This document shows positions 6,371 to 8,483 of a stretch of 8,483 bases of DNA, piece after piece (within the stretch, counting starts at the first letter, position 1; each line of letters begins with the position of its first letter). Made by a program: the position numbers and the translations under genes. The DNA comes from Actinomycetota bacterium (GTDB taxonomy: Bacteria > Actinomycetota > Actinomycetes > Nanopelagicales > Nanopelagicaceae), in assembly GCA_009698045.1 (NCBI GenBank), contig WLRE01000056.1, positions 1-8,483 on the forward strand. The letters run 5' to 3'. The notes under the pieces are model-generated. The model saw only the letters and a list, made by a program, of their open reading frames with translations. It was not told the DNA's origin and made no database searches.

Positions 6371-7573
6371 GTGAAGTTTGCGAGCTTTACCGTGAAAAGC
6401 GCGGTCGCACTCGGACTTCTCGCCGCATTACTCTCGTTTGCTAAATTCCAACATTGTCGCGAAACAAACTGGGCTCAACCAGATGAGTATGTACATGCAT
6501 GCTATTCCGACCTCTCCGCGCTCTTTGATTCTCGCGGCTTATCTACTCATACATGGCCATTTAGTAGCGTAACAAATTCTGTGGAATACCCGCCAGGTAC
6601 TGCGATGGTCATGTGGGCGACATCCTTTCTTGTAGGTGATAGCGATAATTCCATTCGAAACTATTTTGATATCAATGCTCTATTTATTGCATTGCTCTTT
6701 CTTGCAACAGTAGTTCTCATTGCAAAAATGAAACCTAAACTCTGGTTTCTCTTACCGCTCTCACCCGCTGTTGTAGCAAGCCTCTACATTAATTGGGATC
6801 TTTGGGCGGTGATATCTGCAGTAGCTGCAATCTATTTCTTTGACCAAAGGCGCTACATACCAAGTGCTCTGCTACTTGGGCTTTCAATCGCTACAAAATT
6901 TTTCCCGATAGTGTTACTCGTTCCTATTCTTATTATCTTTATACGCCGTTTCGCAATTAGCGCTCTTCTTAAATATTTTGCTATCACATTAAGTACATGG
7001 GCAGTAATAAACATTCCGTTCGCGGTTACTACACCGCAAGGGTGGTATCGCTTCTTTGAATTGAACGCCGCACGCCCCGCAGATTGGGGATCGCTCTGGA
7101 TTGGAATACATATCTTTGGAGTGAAATTATCAAATGTAAGCACTAATTCATTTATTCTCTTCGCGATAGGTGCACTTGCTTATGCAATCTATCTCTTAAG
7201 AATCGAACGCATTCCAAGTCTCGCACAATGCGCATTTGTTATCGTCGCTATATTCACTGCCGCCAGCAAGGTGTACTCACCTCAATATATTTTGTGGCTA
7301 ACCCCGCTTGCGATACTCGCATTACAGAACGCCCGCGATCGCACCGCTTATTGGATTTGGCAGGGCAGTGAATTGATTTATCACTTCGCCATCTGGCAGT
7401 ACCTAGCTCTCTTTACCGGCTCCCGCTTCGGACTTTCTAGCCACTGGTATGCGGCAAGCATCTTTGTGCGCCTGGGGGCTCTGGCCTGGTTCTGTGCCAG
7501 CCTCATGCGTAAATCCACACCGCCTGGCGTCCCACAGCAACCGCAATTTCCGACTACCGCAGTCAGCGGTTAG
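6371..7573 (+). CDS. GT87-type (DUF2029) polytopic membrane glycosyltransferase
   Basis: This 400-residue protein has about ten predicted membrane helices and the layout of GT-C glycosyltransferases. A first helix (about 11-25) is followed by an external loop with QPDEYVHACYSD, the family's CYSD segment, where D47 is a candidate catalytic or metal-binding acid. VEYPPGT (71-77), NWDLW (141-145) and SPQYILWLTPLAIL (303-316) are further signatures shared with actinobacterial DUF2029/GT87 proteins such as Rv0051. Characterised GT87 members transfer mannose from polyprenyl-phosphate mannose on the outer face of the membrane (PimE, for example); sugar and acceptor here are unknown. The GTG start lies 6 bp after the PBP stop, with at most a weak GAGA at 6358-6361 and no -10 box, so it is probably translated by coupling within the PBP transcript. 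The C-terminal 20 residues are polar. Glycosylation of an envelope component alongside peptidoglycan synthesis is the likely setting. Confidence 0.82.
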   Translation: MKFASFTVKSAVALGLLAALLSFAKFQHCRETNWAQPDEYVHACYSDLSALFDSRGLSTHTWPFSSVTNSVEYPPGTAMVMWATSFLVGDSDNSIRNYFDINALFIALLFLATVVLIAKMKPKLWFLLPLSPAVVASLYINWDLWAVISAVAAIYFFDQRRYIPSALLLGLSIATKFFPIVLLVPILIIFIRRFAISALLKYFAITLSTWAVINIPFAVTTPQGWYRFFELNAARPADWGSLWIGIHIFGVKLSNVSTNSFILFAIGALAYAIYLLRIERIPSLAQCAFVIVAIFTAASKVYSPQYILWLTPLAILALQNARDRTAYWIWQGSELIYHFAIWQYLALFTGSRFGLSSHWYAASIFVRLGALAWFCASLMRKSTPPGVPQQPQFPTTAVSG

Positions 7574-7582
7574 GCTTAGCCT
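7571..7582 (+). promoter_or_regulatory. Candidate -10 boxes for the rpsF-ssb operon
   Basis: Two TANNNT hexamers lie back to back: TAGGCT (7571-7576, overlapping the stop codon of the preceding gene) and TAGCCT (7577-7582). A start six to seven bases beyond either would give an rpsF leader of roughly 100 nt that includes the whole SD-pairing structure. There is no good -35 hexamer (TTCCGA at 7548-7553 has correct spacing to the first box but matches TTGACA at only three positions). No other -10-like box lies between here and the rpsF leader hairpin, which is the main reason to list it. Confidence 0.3.
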
Positions 7583-7594
7583 TCCTTCATTGAG

Positions 7595-7611
7595 AGCTGC
7601 GCCGCAGTTTT
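7595..7611 (+). terminator. Weak hairpin plus T-run, possible terminator or upper part of the rpsF leader
   Basis: CTGC-GCC-GCAG (7597-7607) forms a GC-rich hairpin that extends with A-T and G-T pairs to six base pairs and runs into TTTT (7608-7611). This is short for an intrinsic terminator. It could separate the PBP-glycosyltransferase unit from rpsF, or be internal to the rpsF leader, because TTCCTTC (7582-7588) can pair with GAAGGAA (7616-7622) and enclose it. I cannot tell which. Confidence 0.25.
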
Positions 7612-7630
7612 CGCCGAAGGAAATCGTTGC

Positions 7631-7675
7631 CCTCCTGCCGCGGAAATTCCGTGGCCGCTTTAGTCCAGAGGAGGT
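7631..7675 (+). promoter_or_regulatory. rpsF leader RNA resembling the S6:S18-binding autoregulatory motif
   Basis: An outer helix pairs CCTCCT (7631-7636) with AGGAGG (7669-7674), which is the Shine-Dalgarno sequence of rpsF. Inside it is a hairpin CCGCGG-AAATT-CCGTGG (7638-7654; five Watson-Crick pairs and one G-U), followed by an unpaired CCG (7655-7657) and a TTTAGTCC stretch. A published leader motif upstream of rpsF in many bacteria has a hairpin with a bulged CCG that imitates the S18 site on 16S rRNA and is bound by the S6:S18 complex. The location, the CCG next to the inner stem and the buried Shine-Dalgarno fit that motif. When S6 and S18 are in excess, binding would hold the helix closed and reduce translation of rpsF and the genes after it. 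The pairing is seen directly; the ligand is inferred. Confidence 0.65.
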
Positions 7676-7686
7676 GGGGTTAACAC

Positions 7687-7971
7687 ATGCGTCATTATGA
7701 ACTCATGGTCATTCTTGATCCTGAATTAGAAGAGCGCACAGTCCAGCCAAGTCTTGAGACATATCTCAAGATCATTAAAGATTCTGGCGGAACTGTCGAC
7801 AAGCTCGATATCTGGGGACGTCGCCGTATGTCCTTCGAAATCAATAAGAAAGCTGAAGGAATTTACGCAGTTGCAGATATGCACTGTGGTCCAGAGGCAA
7901 TCAAGGAACTAGACCGTCAATTAAATTTGAACGAATCTGTTCTACGTACCAAAGTCGTACGTCCAGAATAA
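7687..7971 (+). CDS. rpsF: 30S ribosomal protein S6
   Basis: This 94-residue protein is the normal length for bacterial S6, a small-subunit platform protein that binds 16S rRNA as a heterodimer with S18. The start MRHYELMVILDPELEE, the central WGRRRMSFEINKKAEGIYAV and the end NESVLRTKVVRPE are characteristic and close to other actinobacterial S6 proteins. The ATG is preceded by AGGAGGT (7669-7675) with an 11-base spacer, the only strong Shine-Dalgarno sequence in the window. That sequence is buried in the leader helix described separately. ssb follows after 47 bp, and rpsR and rplI are expected beyond the window, the standard operon. A +1-frame shadow reading frame runs through the leader into this gene and is not real. 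Confidence 0.97.
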   Translation: MRHYELMVILDPELEERTVQPSLETYLKIIKDSGGTVDKLDIWGRRRMSFEINKKAEGIYAVADMHCGPEAIKELDRQLNLNESVLRTKVVRPE

Positions 7972-8018
7972 ATTCATTACCTAACTAATACATCGAAAAG
8001 TAGATAAGAGAGAGAAAT

Positions 8019-8483
8019 ATGGCAGCTGGAGATACCAACATCACGATGATCGGTAACTTAGTAAACGATCCTGAACTGCGCTTCACACCTTCTGGTGCTG
8101 CGGTTGCAAAGTTTACGGTCGCTTCAACTCCCCGCTATTTAGATAAGGCTACAAACGAATGGAAAGATGGCGACAGCCTCTTTCTCTCGTGCCAAATTTG
8201 GCGTCAAGCAGCCGAGAACGTTGCGGAGTCACTTACTCGCGGTATGCGCGTAATTGTCTCTGGTCGTTTGAAGCAACGCAGCTACGAGACCAAAGAGGGC
8301 GAGAAGCGCACAGTATTTGAGGTTGAAGTTGACGAGGTAGGTCCATCACTTCGTAACGCAACCGCAAAGGTCACCAAGGTTAATCGCGGTGCATCAACTG
8401 GCGGAGCCGGTTCATTCTCAACTCCTGTCGAAACTTCATCAGCTGAAGATCCATGGTCTGCAGCTCCCGTCGGAGGCGGCTGG
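8019..8483 (+). CDS. ssb: Single-stranded DNA-binding protein, C-terminus cut by right window edge
   Basis: The frame is open from ATG 8019 to the last base (155 codons) without a stop. Residues about 5-110 form the SSB OB-fold: TNITMIGNLVNDPELRFTPS, KFTVAST, LFLSCQIWRQAAENVAESL, GMRVIVSGRLKQRSYETKEG and VFEVEVDEVGPSL are all classic. The protein coats single-stranded DNA as a tetramer in replication and repair. Residues after about 112 are the flexible linker rich in Gly, Ser and Ala, with DPWSAAP (144-150), as in actinobacterial SSBs. The acidic, protein-binding tip (usually DEPPF or DDIPF) should lie shortly past the edge. The start is preceded by a purine-rich AAGAGAGAGAAA (8006-8017) acting as a weak ribosome-binding site; no promoter is seen in the 47-bp gap after rpsF, so it is probably on the rpsF transcript. 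Confidence 0.96.
   Translation, partial: MAAGDTNITMIGNLVNDPELRFTPSGAAVAKFTVASTPRYLDKATNEWKDGDSLFLSCQIWRQAAENVAESLTRGMRVIVSGRLKQRSYETKEGEKRTVFEVEVDEVGPSLRNATAKVTKVNRGASTGGAGSFSTPVETSSAEDPWSAAPVGGGW

Noticed and set aside
6853..7143. 96-codon minus-strand frame opposite the GT87 gene
   Set aside because: Antisense shadow; the plus-strand protein has conserved signatures on both sides of it.
7449..7700. 83-codon plus-strand frame spanning the GT87 end and the rpsF leader
   Set aside because: It overlaps the GT87 gene in another frame, runs through the folded leader and past the rpsF start, and has no recognisable domain.
1..8483. Search for mobile elements, CRISPR arrays, tRNA or rRNA genes, toxin-antitoxin or defence genes
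   Set aside because: No transposase, integrase, regularly spaced repeats, cloverleaf sequence or defence domain was seen; all sizeable frames are accounted for by conserved core genes.

Overview
The window is a gene-dense stretch of an actinobacterial chromosome. By eye the base composition is in the mid-40s % GC. Only about 260 of 8483 bases fall outside genes, intergenic gaps are 6 to 113 bp, and neighbouring genes overlap at two places. Low GC for an actinobacterium, extreme compactness and the actinobacterial gene order together suggest a streamlined lineage such as the freshwater Nanopelagicales (acI: Planktophila/Nanopelagicus type). That placement is inference; no rRNA gene is present to fix it.

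Left block (1-2593): two genes run leftward, a Nudix hydrolase of the MutT4 type followed, with a 4-bp GTGA overlap, by the N-terminal part of an exported DUF6049 protein cut by the window edge. Divergent from them, across a 31-bp gap, is the CCA-adding tRNA nucleotidyltransferase. This matches the M. tuberculosis order pcnA (Rv3907c) - mutT4 (Rv3908) - Rv3909 - murJ (Rv3910), so a MurJ lipid II flippase gene is expected just left of the window. Middle (2565-3821): a leftward MFS transporter overlaps the 3' end of the CCA gene by 29 bp, tail to tail.

Right block (3866-8483): a rightward run of a DUF5318 zinc-ribbon protein, a class A penicillin-binding protein of the PonA1 type, a GT87-type membrane glycosyltransferase, ribosomal protein S6 (rpsF) and the start of ssb. 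This matches Rv0049 - ponA1 - Rv0051 - rpsF - ssb, and rpsR and rplI are expected next. The window therefore joins two origin-region blocks of Actinobacteria and mixes envelope construction (PBP, GT87, DUF6049 next to murJ) with RNA and replication housekeeping (CCA enzyme, Nudix, S6, SSB).

Regulation: five of the genes (Nudix, CCA, MFS, DUF5318, PBP) have a TANNNT -10-like box about six bases before the start codon (predicted leaders of 0 to 3 nt) and no Shine-Dalgarno sequence, pointing to leaderless mRNAs. rpsF is the opposite: it has a strong Shine-Dalgarno sequence that can pair with an upstream CCTCC in a leader resembling the known S6:S18-binding autoregulatory RNA. I see no mobile element, CRISPR array, tRNA, rRNA or defence system. 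This is a conserved core region, and the interest lies in its regulation and in two poorly understood envelope-linked families (DUF6049, DUF5318).
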